DNA of 64,000 nt, taken from positions 58,377 to 122,376 of the forward strand of contig CAJYLH010000016.1 in assembly GCA_913775525.1 (NCBI GenBank). The letters are read 5' to 3'. The notes under the pieces are model-generated. The model was given only the letters and a program-made list of their open reading frames with translations. It made no database searches and had not been told where the DNA came from. Below are positions 1-7,776 of the stretch, one piece after another; position 1 is the first letter of the stretch; every line of letters starts with the position of its first letter. The translations under genes were made by a program, and so were the position numbers. The DNA comes from an uncultured Chryseobacterium sp. Lineage in GTDB: Bacteria; Bacteroidota; Bacteroidia; Flavobacteriales; Weeksellaceae.

Positions 1-447
1 ACGGTCCAGAACCACTACGATATCGGCTACTTTAAGGTCCTCCTGTTCAATTTCAGCAATCGTTTCTATCAGGGATTTTCCGGAAGTAATGACGTCTTCT
101 ACCAAAAGGCAGTTATGCCCCTTCTGATAAATGCCTTCAATCATCTTTTTAGTCCCGTATTCTTTGGCTTCTTTTCTTTTGATGATCAGCGGAATATAGC
201 TTTCCAGTGACATGGCTGTAGCCATTGGGAGAGCAGCATAAGGAACTCCGCAGATCAGGTCGAAATTATCCAGTGGAAGCATGTCCAGAAGATAATTTGC
301 CAGGTTTTTAAGAATTTTAGGATCAGAAGCAAGGGGTCTTAAATCCACATAAAACGGACTTTCTATACCGCTTTTCAGGGTGAACCTCCCAAACTTGATG
401 ATGCCGAGTTTGTAGCATTCTAAAAAGAAATCTTTTTTACTTTCCAT
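1..447 (-). CDS. pyrE: Orotate phosphoribosyltransferase, 3' end outside window
   Basis: Catalyses orotate + PRPP to orotidine 5'-phosphate in pyrimidine synthesis, in the cytoplasm. I read 149 residues from an ATG at 447 to the window edge without a stop, so the C-terminus is missing. The start MESKKDFFLECYKLG, the segment SGIESPFYVDLRPL and the PRPP-binding segment LVEDVITSGKSL are typical of the family. Full-length members are usually a little over 200 residues, so roughly 60 are cut off. It is transcribed leftward, and the next leftward gene (609-956) has its own terminator between them, so pyrE probably has a separate promoter in 448-560. No obvious TAnnTTTG box was found there. Confidence 0.93.
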   Translation of the reverse strand, partial: MESKKDFFLECYKLGIIKFGRFTLKSGIESPFYVDLRPLASDPKILKNLANYLLDMLPLDNFDLICGVPYAALPMATAMSLESYIPLIIKRKEAKEYGTKKMIEGIYQKGHNCLLVEDVITSGKSLIETIAEIEQEDLKVADIVVVLDR

Positions 448-564
448 TATTTATTATTAGATGTTGCAAATTTAAGGATTTGAAAGTGAATAGGGAAATC
501 TGTCCCCAAGGTTTCAATAGACCATCCGGCATTATCTGTTGCAGCAGATCAAGATCATATCCAT

Positions 565-590
565 AAAAAACCATTCCTGTAAGGAATGGC
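565..590 (-). terminator. Rho-independent terminator after the DUF1232 gene
   Basis: CCATTCCT, a 3-nt loop and AGGAATGG form a perfect stem at 571-589. On the minus strand it is followed by a run of six T (plus-strand A at 565-570). It lies about 20 nt past the stop of the 609-956 gene. Confidence 0.8.
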
Positions 591-608
591 TTTATAACGC
601 TTGTTGCT

Positions 609-956
609 TTATTTTATAATTTCGGCATCAATGACTTTGGTTGGGGAAGGTGAATATTTCTGCTCTGCTTCCCACAGTAAAAATTTATCAACTTCCTTAA
701 TGAGTTTCGGGATGGTGATTGATAAAACAGCCAGGTCATCCATAACACCCAGTACAGGTATTGCTACCTCAGGAAGAAGATCAATAGGAGAGATCACATA
801 TAATAATCCCAGCAACGGCAGGATCATATCTATGGATCTGATAGGATAGAGTCCTTTTCTCCACATATTGACCATCCTGAAAATGTCAGGTATTTTTCTG
901 ACAAATCCTTTATGATTAATAGCCTCTTTGGCAAGGCTCAGTTTAGAATACTTCAT
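609..956 (-). CDS. DUF1232 (YkvA-like) small membrane-associated protein
   Basis: A 115-residue protein of unknown biochemical role. The middle part, about residues 35-85, carries the DUF1232 hallmark: a hydrophobic helix followed by YVISPIDLLPE and a second hydrophobic stretch (VLGVMDDLAVLSI). In this family the segment is thought to form a short membrane hairpin. N-terminal residues 1-33 are basic. It stands alone, with an 80-nt gap from the TlpA-like gene upstream and its own terminator downstream. Family assignment is by motif; nothing here points to a substrate. Confidence 0.8.
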   Translation of the reverse strand: MKYSKLSLAKEAINHKGFVRKIPDIFRMVNMWRKGLYPIRSIDMILPLLGLLYVISPIDLLPEVAIPVLGVMDDLAVLSITIPKLIKEVDKFLLWEAEQKYSPSPTKVIDAEIIK

Positions 957-1036
957 TTTGTCTTCGGTTTATAACGGATTTAGATTCAGAAATTTCGCAA
1001 ATTCTGTACCAAATAAGTATAAAATTTAGTTAAATC

Positions 1037-1576
1037 TTATCGGGTGACCGTATCGATGAACCGGTGTACAGACTCTGTATTCCAGTCTTTTGAAGCATCT
1101 TCTTTCATCAGGATCCTGCCGTTTTTCCCCAGCAGGTAAGTGGTTGGGAAAACCTTTGGGAGCAGCTTTTCAGAGATCGGGCTCTGTGCAGTGTATACAG
1201 GGACAGAATAATTATTTTCCTTCAGGAATTTTCTTACGGCATCTTCCTGATCGTTCATGGCTATCAGCACAAAGTCCACCTTATCTTTTCTGCCTTCATA
1301 TAATTTCTGGATTGTAGGCCATTCCTGCCGACACGGAGGACACCATGTTCCCCAGAAATTGAGGAAAACCGTTTTATCTTTGAAGTTCTTAAGATTGCTG
1401 TCCGGCACATTGATGCCCTGCAGCTCTATATCATAGTCTTCGGCAGGAATGGTCACTGCATTTTCAATCGTTGCTACAGGAAAAAACTGTTCCTGAAGAA
1501 AGCTTTTCACTCCCGGTATCAGTACGATACCCGCAATCAGTAGTATAATGACAATATAGATGATTCCTTTTTTCAT
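1037..1576 (-). CDS. TlpA/ResA-like membrane-anchored thiol-disulfide oxidoreductase
   Basis: A thioredoxin-fold protein that likely reduces disulfides outside the cytoplasmic membrane. Residues 4-21 form one hydrophobic helix (uncleaved anchor or signal), then a linker, then the catalytic WCPPC at about residues 78-82 in the context FLNFWGTWCPPC. A cis-proline segment (KVFPTTYLL) occurs near residue 147. 179 residues is normal for a TlpA-like protein. Its start overlaps the upstream thioredoxin-like gene by 4 nt (ATGA), so the two are translationally coupled. They follow aroC in the same direction. The exact partner (cytochrome maturation or general disulfide reduction) cannot be told from sequence. 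Confidence 0.85.
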   Translation of the reverse strand: MKKGIIYIVIILLIAGIVLIPGVKSFLQEQFFPVATIENAVTIPAEDYDIELQGINVPDSNLKNFKDKTVFLNFWGTWCPPCRQEWPTIQKLYEGRKDKVDFVLIAMNDQEDAVRKFLKENNYSVPVYTAQSPISEKLLPKVFPTTYLLGKNGRILMKEDASKDWNTESVHRFIDTVTR

Positions 1577-2136
1577 AGCAGTTCCAGAATTTCCTGCACC
1601 GCATCTTTGCCTCTGTTTTTGGCATAATAGATTTGCAGGTCATTATAAAAGTGTTCTTTAGGATAAGCATGCGGATCTGCCTTGTGCTTCATCAGCAATG
1701 CTCTTCCGTAAGCCGGCCTCGGGCCCCAGGAAGCTTTTACCTCATCATTCTCATCCAGGATGATTACTTTCGGGATCGATTCCGTACCATTGGTAAGAAA
1801 CTGGCTGATCAGGCTTTTATCGGAATCCCTGAGGAAAATTTTTACGTCGTTATGGCCTTCAAAGAATTTTACCAGTGCAGGAACTGTGGCGCTGGCATCA
1901 CCGCACCATACTTCGGAAATAATCAGGATCTTTCCGGTAAACTGCTTGACTTTAAGTTCAGCAAGCTGCTCCGGATCCGGGAGGTATTTTTTCAGTGTCC
2001 TCTCAATCCTCTGTAGCCCCAATTCGTAATACGGCTTGTATTCCAGATCATGTTCATTGCCCGGATATTCCAGCCTCTGTTTTCCTATAGCCACATACTC
2101 ATCAAACGTAATGGCTTTTTCCCAGTAATTTTTCAT
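1573..2136 (-). CDS. Thioredoxin-fold protein with WCGDA site
   Basis: About 187 residues, no signal peptide, so cytoplasmic. A thioredoxin-like fold is suggested by ILIISEVWCGDAS around residues 72-84 and the later SIPKVIILDE strand-turn-strand with a cis-proline. The usual CxxC is reduced to CGDA, leaving one cysteine (Cys78 from this start), so ordinary dithiol redox chemistry is unlikely. This matches a Bacteroidota group of thioredoxin-family proteins of unknown role. I chose the ATG at 2136; a GTG two codons upstream is also in frame. It lies 11 nt after aroC and overlaps the TlpA-like gene by 4 nt, forming an operon. Confidence 0.75.
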   Translation of the reverse strand: MKNYWEKAITFDEYVAIGKQRLEYPGNEHDLEYKPYYELGLQRIERTLKKYLPDPEQLAELKVKQFTGKILIISEVWCGDASATVPALVKFFEGHNDVKIFLRDSDKSLISQFLTNGTESIPKVIILDENDEVKASWGPRPAYGRALLMKHKADPHAYPKEHFYNDLQIYYAKNRGKDAVQEILELL

Positions 2137-2147
2137 TACCACAATAT

Positions 2148-3218
2148 TTAAAAATGGTTGATATTTCTTGTTTTATCGATCAGGTATAAATCTGCCAGGA
2201 CGAAAGCAGCCAGGCTTTCCACCACCGGAACAGCCCGTGGCAGCACGCATGGATCATGTCTTCCCTTGCCTTCCACCATTACGGCATTGCCGTCACGGTC
2301 AACACTTTCCTGTGGCCGCAGCACTGTAGCAACCGGTTTGAATGCTACCCGGAAATAAATATCCATACCATTTGAGATTCCGCCCTGGATTCCGCCTGAG
2401 AGGTTGGACTGGGTGGTGAAATCGGTGTTGAACAGATCATTGTGGTCCTTTCCGGTCATTTTGGCGCCGCAGAATCCGCTTCCGTATTCAAATCCTTTAC
2501 ATGCATTGATATTCAGCATGGCTTTTGCCAGTTCAGCCTGAAGTTTTGAGAAAACAGGCTCTCCGATACCGGCAGGAACGTTCTTGATGACACAGGTGAT
2601 GGTACCGCCTATGGTATTGCCTTCTTTTTTTATTTCTTTGATACGGTCAATCATTTTTTCTGCAGTTTCTGCATCAGGACAGCGCACTTCATTCGTTTCC
2701 GTAAGAGAAAAGTCCAGCGCCTGATATGGCTTTTCACAGAAAATATCGCCTACAGAAGAAACATAAGCATTTATTTCAACGGTTTTTAATAACTGTTTTG
2801 CCAATGCTCCTGCCACAACCCAGTTCATGGTTTCCCGTGCAGAAGATTTCCCGCCACCGCGGTAATCCCTGATACCGAATTTCCGGTCATAGGTAAAATC
2901 CGCATGGCTTGGGCGGTAAGACTGTGCAATATGATCGTAATCTTTTGATTTCTGGTTTTCGTTTTCAATAATAAACCCGATCGGAGTTCCGGTGGTTTGC
3001 CCTTCAAAAATCCCTGAAAGGAAACGTACGGTATCGCTTTCTTTTCTCTGGGTAACAATAGCGGATTGTCCTGGTTTCCTGCGGTCCAGCTCATACTGGA
3101 TCTGGTCCTGATCTATCATCAGCCCGGAAGGGAAATTATTGATGATGCCGCCATAAGCCGGCCCATGACTTTCCCCAAATGTGGTAAGACTGAGAAGATT
3201 GCCTAAAGTATTCAACAT
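2148..3218 (-). CDS. aroC: Chorismate synthase
   Basis: Catalyses the last shikimate step, 5-enolpyruvylshikimate-3-phosphate to chorismate, using reduced FMN. 356 residues is the family length. Visible signatures are [12 protein letters not shown] near the N-terminus, RKPGQS at about 48-53, [11 protein letters not shown] at about 120-130 and [17 protein letters not shown] near residue 280. First gene of a leftward operon with the two thioredoxin-fold genes. A box TAAATTTG (plus-strand 3224-3231) ends only 5 nt before the ATG, so the message may be almost leaderless. Assignment is very secure. Confidence 0.97.
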   Translation of the reverse strand: MLNTLGNLLSLTTFGESHGPAYGGIINNFPSGLMIDQDQIQYELDRRKPGQSAIVTQRKESDTVRFLSGIFEGQTTGTPIGFIIENENQKSKDYDHIAQSYRPSHADFTYDRKFGIRDYRGGGKSSARETMNWVVAGALAKQLLKTVEINAYVSSVGDIFCEKPYQALDFSLTETNEVRCPDAETAEKMIDRIKEIKKEGNTIGGTITCVIKNVPAGIGEPVFSKLQAELAKAMLNINACKGFEYGSGFCGAKMTGKDHNDLFNTDFTTQSNLSGGIQGGISNGMDIYFRVAFKPVATVLRPQESVDRDGNAVMVEGKGRHDPCVLPRAVPVVESLAAFVLADLYLIDKTRNINHF

Positions 3219-3223
3219 AGATA

Positions 3224-3231
3224 CAAATTTA
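3224..3231 (-). promoter_or_regulatory. -7 box of the aroC operon
   Basis: On the minus strand this reads TAAATTTG, matching the Bacteroidota TAnnTTTG box. It sits 5 nt from the aroC ATG, so transcription would start at or next to the start codon. No clear TTG element lies at the usual upstream distance. Confidence 0.45.
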
Positions 3232-3266
3232 CAGCTTTTTTTTAAGGGAGGAAGCGAACCAAGAGT

Positions 3267-4904
3267 CTATTGATAGCTTTTTTCGATGGTGTGCATAATC
3301 TGCTTTACCTGGCGTTGTTGTTCCGGGGTCAGTTTTTGATGTATAAAACCTTTCCGTATATTCTGCTGGTCTTTGAGCTGAGGAAATACGCCTGCACGGG
3401 CATATTCAAAAATATAGCTTTCTGATATAGCAGGTAGGGGAGTATCAAAATTAAAAGGATATTTTTCCGATACATGAAAAGAAAGATTACCGACTTTAAA
3501 AGACCTGAAACGGTAATAATGATAGACAGAAGGCCGGTACAGCTGTTGACTTTCAAAATATCCCATAAAACTTCCCGGCCTGAAACTGGGAACCCAAGCC
3601 TGAAGTGCCGAAGGAAAAGCAAGGCATCCTATTGAAGCGATACTTAAACCCAGGCAGATGCTGAGTGCACTTTTTCTGCTGATATAGGGTTGGCAAAGGA
3701 CAAAAAAGACAACAAAAAACACATCAATAAAAAAGCGGTATTGCGCAGAGAATGTAAGGACCAGTATACATTTTATGATAACAGCGATACAGATACAGGT
3801 AAATAATCTGTTTTTTCTGATGACCGTATAAATAATAAAAATAATCAGTGTAATGACGAATGAAATATGAATGGCGGATTTGATCCCGGTAAGAAAAAGC
3901 CAATGACTGATAGATTCAATCAAAGAGAATTTCTGGATAGCATTATAAGAATACTGCATATCATATGTTTTCTGCACTGCATATTGAGAGGACAGCCTCA
4001 ATACTTCAGAATCCGGTTTCCAGGATATTCCGAAATCTCCCAATGCTATTGGAAATACAGGGTATCCGAATGTCCACATATTTTTAAAGAAAAACAGGAT
4101 GAGAATGAAAATACCGAAAGCCATTTTCCTGAAGGAAGCTTTTACAATAAAGATAGTGTACAGAAAGCCCAGGATTGGAAGCCAGATCATAGTCGGTTTT
4201 ATAGCAAAAACCCACACAGAAAGGCCGAAAAGGACTGCCGTATTTCTATTCCCGTTCAGGATCTCGTTCAGGATGATTAAGGAGATAACCAGGACAGGGA
4301 GGTCCGGACTGGGGGATTGGGTAAAGAACAGAAAAAAAGGAACCAGGCAAAGCTGTGCCCAGCTTTTGTTTTCAATAATATACAGTACATAGGTAATAAG
4401 CAATACAGAATTGATCCTCAGGAACGGGTCTGCAATTCCTGAAAAGCCTGCCTGGAATATATGCCACACTGACATTTGCCCGAGAATCAGATCCAGGTTT
4501 GAAATCCCCTGAACCAGCCCGTAATTATGGAGCCACTGAACGGTGGGAACATAATAGCCGAAATGGTCAAGAATAAAAGGATAGAAGGAACTGCTGAATA
4601 GTATGATCAATGTCATCATCAATAATAGCGCACCATCTCTTTTTGATACATAATACAATTCTTTATACAGTTTTTCTTTAATGAAGAAGAATAAACCTGC
4701 TGCGATAACCGGCACTTCAGTGTATGTATTTAAAGGGACAAAAAATGCGGCAATCGTCCATGCTAAACTTATACCTGCCATTCCCATGATTATTTTGGCT
4801 GCTATTCCCTGTGAGAACCTGCATCCGCAATAATGTTGTATGGCATGACCCAGACCCATGAGGACCGGAAGAATCAAAAGACAGGAAAGGAAAAGTAAGG
4901 CCAT
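3267..4904 (-). CDS. Large polytopic membrane protein, possibly glycosyltransferase-like
   Basis: About 545 residues with roughly 10-12 hydrophobic helices over residues 1-420, then a soluble C-terminal part of about 120 residues. The segment LDHFGYYVPTVQWLHNYG after helix 3 resembles the first extracytoplasmic loop (acidic residue plus aromatic and His) of GT39/PMT-like membrane glycosyltransferases and of LIC_10190-type membrane proteins. This is a resemblance only. I chose the ATG at 4904 because the alternative ATG at 4931 lies inside the terminator hairpin of the preceding gene. Not assigned to a pathway. Confidence 0.65.
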   Translation of the reverse strand: MALLFLSCLLILPVLMGLGHAIQHYCGCRFSQGIAAKIIMGMAGISLAWTIAAFFVPLNTYTEVPVIAAGLFFFIKEKLYKELYYVSKRDGALLLMMTLIILFSSSFYPFILDHFGYYVPTVQWLHNYGLVQGISNLDLILGQMSVWHIFQAGFSGIADPFLRINSVLLITYVLYIIENKSWAQLCLVPFFLFFTQSPSPDLPVLVISLIILNEILNGNRNTAVLFGLSVWVFAIKPTMIWLPILGFLYTIFIVKASFRKMAFGIFILILFFFKNMWTFGYPVFPIALGDFGISWKPDSEVLRLSSQYAVQKTYDMQYSYNAIQKFSLIESISHWLFLTGIKSAIHISFVITLIIFIIYTVIRKNRLFTCICIAVIIKCILVLTFSAQYRFFIDVFFVVFFVLCQPYISRKSALSICLGLSIASIGCLAFPSALQAWVPSFRPGSFMGYFESQQLYRPSVYHYYRFRSFKVGNLSFHVSEKYPFNFDTPLPAISESYIFEYARAGVFPQLKDQQNIRKGFIHQKLTPEQQRQVKQIMHTIEKSYQ

Positions 4905-4938
4905 AAAAAAAGATTGCTTAAAAATAAGCAATCTTTTT
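4905..4938 (-). terminator. Terminator hairpin abutting a start codon
   Basis: AAAGATTGCTTA, loop AAAA, TAAGCAATCTTT makes a perfect stem with A/T runs on both sides. On the minus strand the U-run ends directly at the ATG (4904) of the membrane-protein gene. It terminates the 4956-5501 gene and may limit read-through into the next. Confidence 0.75.
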
Positions 4939-4955
4939 ATGATGTATGCGAAATG

Positions 4956-5501
4956 TTAATTTCTAGGAGTTACCCTTCCGTCTTTTCTATCCTGTGATCT
5001 ACCGATGGTATAACCGGTAGCACCACCAACAACCCCACCAATGACAGCACCAAGACCTCTGTTCTTTCTGCTGATAATGGCTCCCGCTGCTGCACCACCC
5101 ACTGTACCGATAATCGTTCCTTTAGCAGCCTTACTCATTCCTCTTTTCTGAGTAGTTCCCTGAGATGCACTGCTTCCGTTATTGGCATACGATCCGTTAG
5201 ATCCGGAATTATAATTCCTGTCTCTGTAGACGGTTCTGGTTTCCCTGATCACTTTAGGAGTAGAAGCAGCGGCTGCAGCTGTTTTAGCTTTCTGAACCTC
5301 TGCAATGCTGTCCGCCTTTTTCTGTGTTTCGTAGGCCATCCGCTCTTTTTCAATCGCGAGTTTCTGTTTTTCTATTTCAAGCTGTCTCATCTGAAACTCA
5401 ATTTTCTGCTGTTCCAATGATTTTTCAGCAATCTGATCATCTTTTTTACAGGCGGTCAGTAAAAAAACTGATACGAGACCTGTGAGCATTATACGTTTCA
5501 T
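4956..5501 (-). CDS. Glycine-zipper lipoprotein with N-terminal coiled coil
   Basis: 181 residues. The start MKRIMLTGLVSVFLLTACKK is a lipoprotein signal with Cys18 as the likely lipidation site. Residues about 25-75 are a charged helix with coiled-coil character (repeats of QLEIEKQKLAIEKERM type). A Ser/Asn/Gly linker follows, and residues about 130-170 form a glycine zipper (GTIIGTVGGAAAGAIIS, GAVIGGVVGGATGY), as in YMGG-like envelope proteins. It is probably an envelope protein whose zipper inserts in or packs against the outer membrane. The downstream hairpin (4905-4938) ends its message. Confidence 0.75.
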   Translation of the reverse strand: MKRIMLTGLVSVFLLTACKKDDQIAEKSLEQQKIEFQMRQLEIEKQKLAIEKERMAYETQKKADSIAEVQKAKTAAAAASTPKVIRETRTVYRDRNYNSGSNGSYANNGSSASQGTTQKRGMSKAAKGTIIGTVGGAAAGAIISRKNRGLGAVIGGVVGGATGYTIGRSQDRKDGRVTPRN

Positions 5502-5742
5502 AATTCAAATTTTTAATAATGGACTAATTGCTTGTGCATATAATCCATACCATATAATTTCAATAATAACGCCAAACATGAGTTAAGTAATGTTAAAATC
5601 GAGACACATGCGATGAGTAGGCTTAAGGTTTCCCTTTTTAAAGTTTCACATTAGAAGACTGATAATATAACATTAATTTAAAGATCGGTTTTAATCAGAT
5701 TCATGGTAATTGGTTACTTTTAAATAACCAAAATTATATAAT

Positions 5743-6192
5743 ATGAAAAATCAGATGCTTAAAGTTCTGGCAGTTGCCGGAATATTACCTTTTATGTCAG
5801 CATGTTCTTCCGATAGTGACCTGACAACAGAGAATCCTGTACAGCATATGACCGCTGAATCTGCCAGTACATCAAAAGCTAAGACTTACCGGATACGGTA
5901 TGGAATGATGACGCAAAGCGGTGAGAAAACATTATCCGGGAGTTACGATGTCGGCAGCTTTGTCGCAACCAATATCCACACCGGAGAGTCTTATGATACT
6001 TACGCTGGAGGCGGCTTGCAGGCACTGCCTGTTTATATGGAAAGTATTCCTGCCGGTACCTATACTTTTACGGCCCAGCAGGGGCAGGGAGGCTGGGTAG
6101 GCTACGGCTCGGTAACGGGTACGGTGTCAGATCAACAGGTGGATTCGGATGGATACATTACAGTATATATTCCGATTGCCTGGGCAGAATAA
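5743..6192 (+). CDS. Small secreted lipoprotein, unknown function
   Basis: 149 residues. The N-terminus MKNQMLKVLAVAGILPFMSAC is a lipoprotein signal (Cys21), followed by a Ser/Asp spacer (SSDSD) and a Thr/Ser-rich stretch. The remaining ~100 residues look like an all-beta domain rich in Gly, Tyr and Thr (GGWVGYGSVTGTVS, then YITVYIPIAWAE at the end). I do not recognise a family. It stands alone, with about 240 bp to the previous gene and a hairpin-rich non-coding stretch after it. Confidence 0.7.
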   Translation: MKNQMLKVLAVAGILPFMSACSSDSDLTTENPVQHMTAESASTSKAKTYRIRYGMMTQSGEKTLSGSYDVGSFVATNIHTGESYDTYAGGGLQALPVYMESIPAGTYTFTAQQGQGGWVGYGSVTGTVSDQQVDSDGYITVYIPIAWAE

Positions 6193-6343
6193 AAGGAATG
6201 TCACGTAATAGCCGAATTGTTGCATAAAATTTTTATATTAGCACTTCTTAATGTAAAAGGTTTGAATAGACCTCATATTTCAATGATGTGCATATTGCAG
6301 TTCGATGCATAAACCATACAAGGCTTCACAAGCCGGACAAGTT

Positions 6344-6371
6344 CTATTCAGGACTTCTGAATAGTTTTTTT
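6344..6371 (+). terminator. Rho-independent terminator in a structured non-coding stretch
   Basis: CTATTCAG (6344-6351), a 5-nt loop and CTGAATAG (6357-6364) form a perfect 8-bp stem followed by seven T. About 80 nt upstream, GAATAG at 6264-6269 could pair with CTATTC, and GGCTT-CAC-AAGCC (6322-6334) is a small inner stem. The 6260-6371 stretch may therefore be a folded RNA rather than only the tail of the lipoprotein message. Confidence 0.6.
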
Positions 6372-6408
6372 CATCATTTGTGTTTTACGGTCTCCTGAAA
6401 AGGAGACC
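6365..6408 (+). repeat. 22-nt repeat plus hairpin, copy 1
   Basis: A 22-nt sequence (6365-6386, ending CATCATTTGTGTTTT) occurs again without mismatch at 7106-7127. In both places a hairpin follows directly: here GGTCTCCT-GAAA-AGGAGACC (6389-6408), a tetraloop stem, at the other place a GGGTCTTC stem. The stems differ in sequence while the 22 nt are conserved, as expected of a small RNA family or a duplicated RNA tail. Confidence 0.55.
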
Positions 6409-6441
6409 ATTTCTATGATAATCAATAATATTGTCGAGTAT

Positions 6442-6486
6442 TATGATTTCAAGCATATTATAGTAAATTTTTAGTTTATAATTTTG
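6442..6486 (+). promoter_or_regulatory. Crp/Fnr-geometry operator plus -7 box, copy A
   Basis: TATGA-N6-GCATA (6442-6457, one mismatch to the palindrome), then exactly 21 bp, then TAATTTTG (6479-6486). No TTG element lies in the 21-bp spacer. The palindrome centre would lie near -42 from the expected start site, the class II activator position. It drives the lipoprotein gene at 6540. Confidence 0.6.
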
Positions 6487-6539
6487 AAATAACATTGAAA
6501 AATTAAACAGTCAATATTCAATCACTTAAAAATTATTAT

Positions 6540-6890
6540 ATGAAAAAGTTAGTGTTATTAATGGCCGTAGCAGGTCTTTTTGCTGTAAGCTGCAAGAAAC
6601 AGGAGGTACAGAATGACAACAATACCATGAGCGATTCTATGAATACTGAATCTATGTCTGACTCTGCCGGTACTATGAATACCATGCCAATGGATACTAC
6701 AGCCACTGTAAGAGACAGCAGCATGAATCAGAATAATACTTCCCCTCAAGGTACCCAGGGAACACAAGGACAGGGCAGCCAAGGAAGTCAGGGCGGTGCA
6801 CAAGGTACACAGAATGGCAGAGCAACTCAGAACAGCACGACTAATGCTGCAAATTCTGCTCCTACCGCTTCAGAGTCCGGTACCAGATAA
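6540..6890 (+). CDS. Low-complexity small lipoprotein
   Basis: 116 residues. The N-terminus MKKLVLLMAVAGLFAVSCKK is a lipoprotein signal with Cys18. The rest is low complexity: a Met/Ser/Asp/Thr-rich part (residues ~28-65) and a Gly/Gln/Ser/Thr-rich part with QGTQGTQG and QGSQGSQGG repeats (residues ~70-95). There is no recognisable fold; it is probably an extended, surface-anchored chain. Promoter copy A (6442-6486) precedes it with an untranslated leader of about 45 nt, and a strong terminator follows. The opposite-strand frames here are artefacts of the repeats. Confidence 0.7.
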   Translation: MKKLVLLMAVAGLFAVSCKKQEVQNDNNTMSDSMNTESMSDSAGTMNTMPMDTTATVRDSSMNQNNTSPQGTQGTQGQGSQGSQGGAQGTQNGRATQNSTTNAANSAPTASESGTR

Positions 6891-6931
6891 GATTTTTAGA
6901 CCCCCAATATATATATCCCCTTCCATTATCA

Positions 6932-6956
6932 AACTCCTCGAAAGAGGAGTTTTCTT
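6932..6956 (+). terminator. Terminator of the 6540 lipoprotein gene
   Basis: AACTCCTC-GAAA-GAGGAGTT (6932-6951), a perfect stem with a GAAA tetraloop, followed by TTCTTCT. Confidence 0.8.
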
Positions 6957-7008
6957 CTATATCGGCAATTTCTTTCTGACAGACTTAAAATAATTTTTTT
7001 CCTGCTTT

Positions 7009-7053
7009 TATGACCATGGTCATAAAATTGTGGTATTCTCTTTATTATCTTTG
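7009..7053 (+). promoter_or_regulatory. Crp/Fnr-geometry operator plus -7 box, copy B
   Basis: TATGACCATGGTCATA (7009-7024) is a perfect palindrome that extends to 22 bp (7006-7027). Exactly 21 bp later comes TATCTTTG (7046-7053). The spacing is identical to copies A and C. No open reading frame follows; the next feature downstream is a terminator hairpin, so the product is probably a short RNA. Confidence 0.65.
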
Positions 7054-7058
7054 TTATA

Positions 7059-7157
7059 GAATTAATTGATAGATAAATAGATAATTTACTTCTGTATAAA
7101 AAATTTTTTTTTCATCATTTGTGTTTTTGGGGTCTTCTTTATGAAGATCCTTTTTTT
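7059..7157 (+). ncRNA. Candidate small RNA ending in a terminator
   Basis: About 100 nt between promoter copy B and the hairpin GGGTCTTC-N5-GAAGATCC (7130-7150, one G-U pair) plus seven T. It contains no ATG-initiated frame and is A/U-rich, with a nine-T run at 7104-7112. It includes the 22-nt sequence shared with 6365-6386 immediately before the hairpin. The 5' end is inferred from the -7 box, about 6 nt downstream of it. No known RNA family is recognised. Confidence 0.5.
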
Positions 7158-7235
7158 GTACCATTACAGCAGTGTTTGTGCTCATTTAAAGCTTACGATT
7201 TATATCATGATACATTTACCGATATTATGAATGAA

Positions 7236-7280
7236 TATGATTTGAGTCATATCTCTAAAATAATGGATTTAATAACTTTG
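7236..7280 (+). promoter_or_regulatory. Crp/Fnr-geometry operator plus -7 box, copy C
   Basis: TATGA-TTTGAG-TCATA (7236-7251), then exactly 21 bp, then TAACTTTG (7273-7280). Same layout as copies A and B. There is no gene on this strand downstream before the hairpin at 7331. Confidence 0.62.
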
Positions 7281-7286
7281 ATATAG

Positions 7287-7353
7287 AATCAATCCATTTA
7301 TATTTTCATCTTTATTTTCTTAACACAAAACTTCCCGTAAAAACGGGAAGTTT
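7287..7353 (+). ncRNA. Candidate small RNA / bidirectional terminator
   Basis: About 65 nt from the expected start of promoter C to CTTCCCGT-AAAA-ACGGGAAG (7331-7350) plus TTT. The same hairpin, with AAAA on its left side, also serves as terminator for the minus-strand gene at 7394-7621. Whether a stable RNA is made from promoter C is unproven; the weak T-run on the plus strand argues for caution. Confidence 0.35.
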
Positions 7354-7393
7354 ATCGTATAAAGGTGCCGGAAAAATAGTATTTGCAGGATCA

Positions 7394-7621
7394 TCAATCC
7401 TCATAAATCAGCCTCCCTTCAAAAGGTTCACTCCAACGGATAAACATGCTATCATCAACTCTGGTCATTTCAGGCTGTATCACTTCATATTCTCCGTTCT
7501 CATCTCTTTTCTCTACAATAAGATTGGCACCAATTCCTACTTCACCAATATGGTATTCAATCTCATATTCGTTATTGCTATTGTTTACGAAATCATCTTT
7601 CGTGAAAATTCTTTGTGGCAT
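7394..7621 (-). CDS. Small acidic protein, unknown function
   Basis: 75 residues, strongly acidic, no signal peptide and no membrane segment. The middle part (EIEYHIGEVGIGANLIVEKRDENGEYEVI) and the end (MFIRWSEPFEGRLIYED) read as a small beta-rich domain. I do not recognise a family. Termination is at the hairpin 7327-7353. It lies in a cluster of small orphan genes with candidate stress-type or activator-dependent promoters, but it has none of the TATGA-N6-TCATA sites itself. Confidence 0.6.
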   Translation of the reverse strand: MPQRIFTKDDFVNNSNNEYEIEYHIGEVGIGANLIVEKRDENGEYEVIQPEMTRVDDSMFIRWSEPFEGRLIYED

Positions 7622-7776
7622 GTGTTTGTATTTATGGTTGTTATATTTTTCAACGATGGTTAACGCTGTTTAATCCGTCATCTTAGCTCTTATAAGGCAT
7701 GATGTTTGCTAACTTCAGGTCACACCAGATACTTTAATATAATGACATCCTGTTATAAGGATCCCTATCATTTTTT

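Noticed and set aside
6540-6803. Minus-strand frames opposite the 6540 lipoprotein
   Set aside because: They exist only because the repetitive Gly/Gln/Thr coding sequence lacks stops on the other strand.
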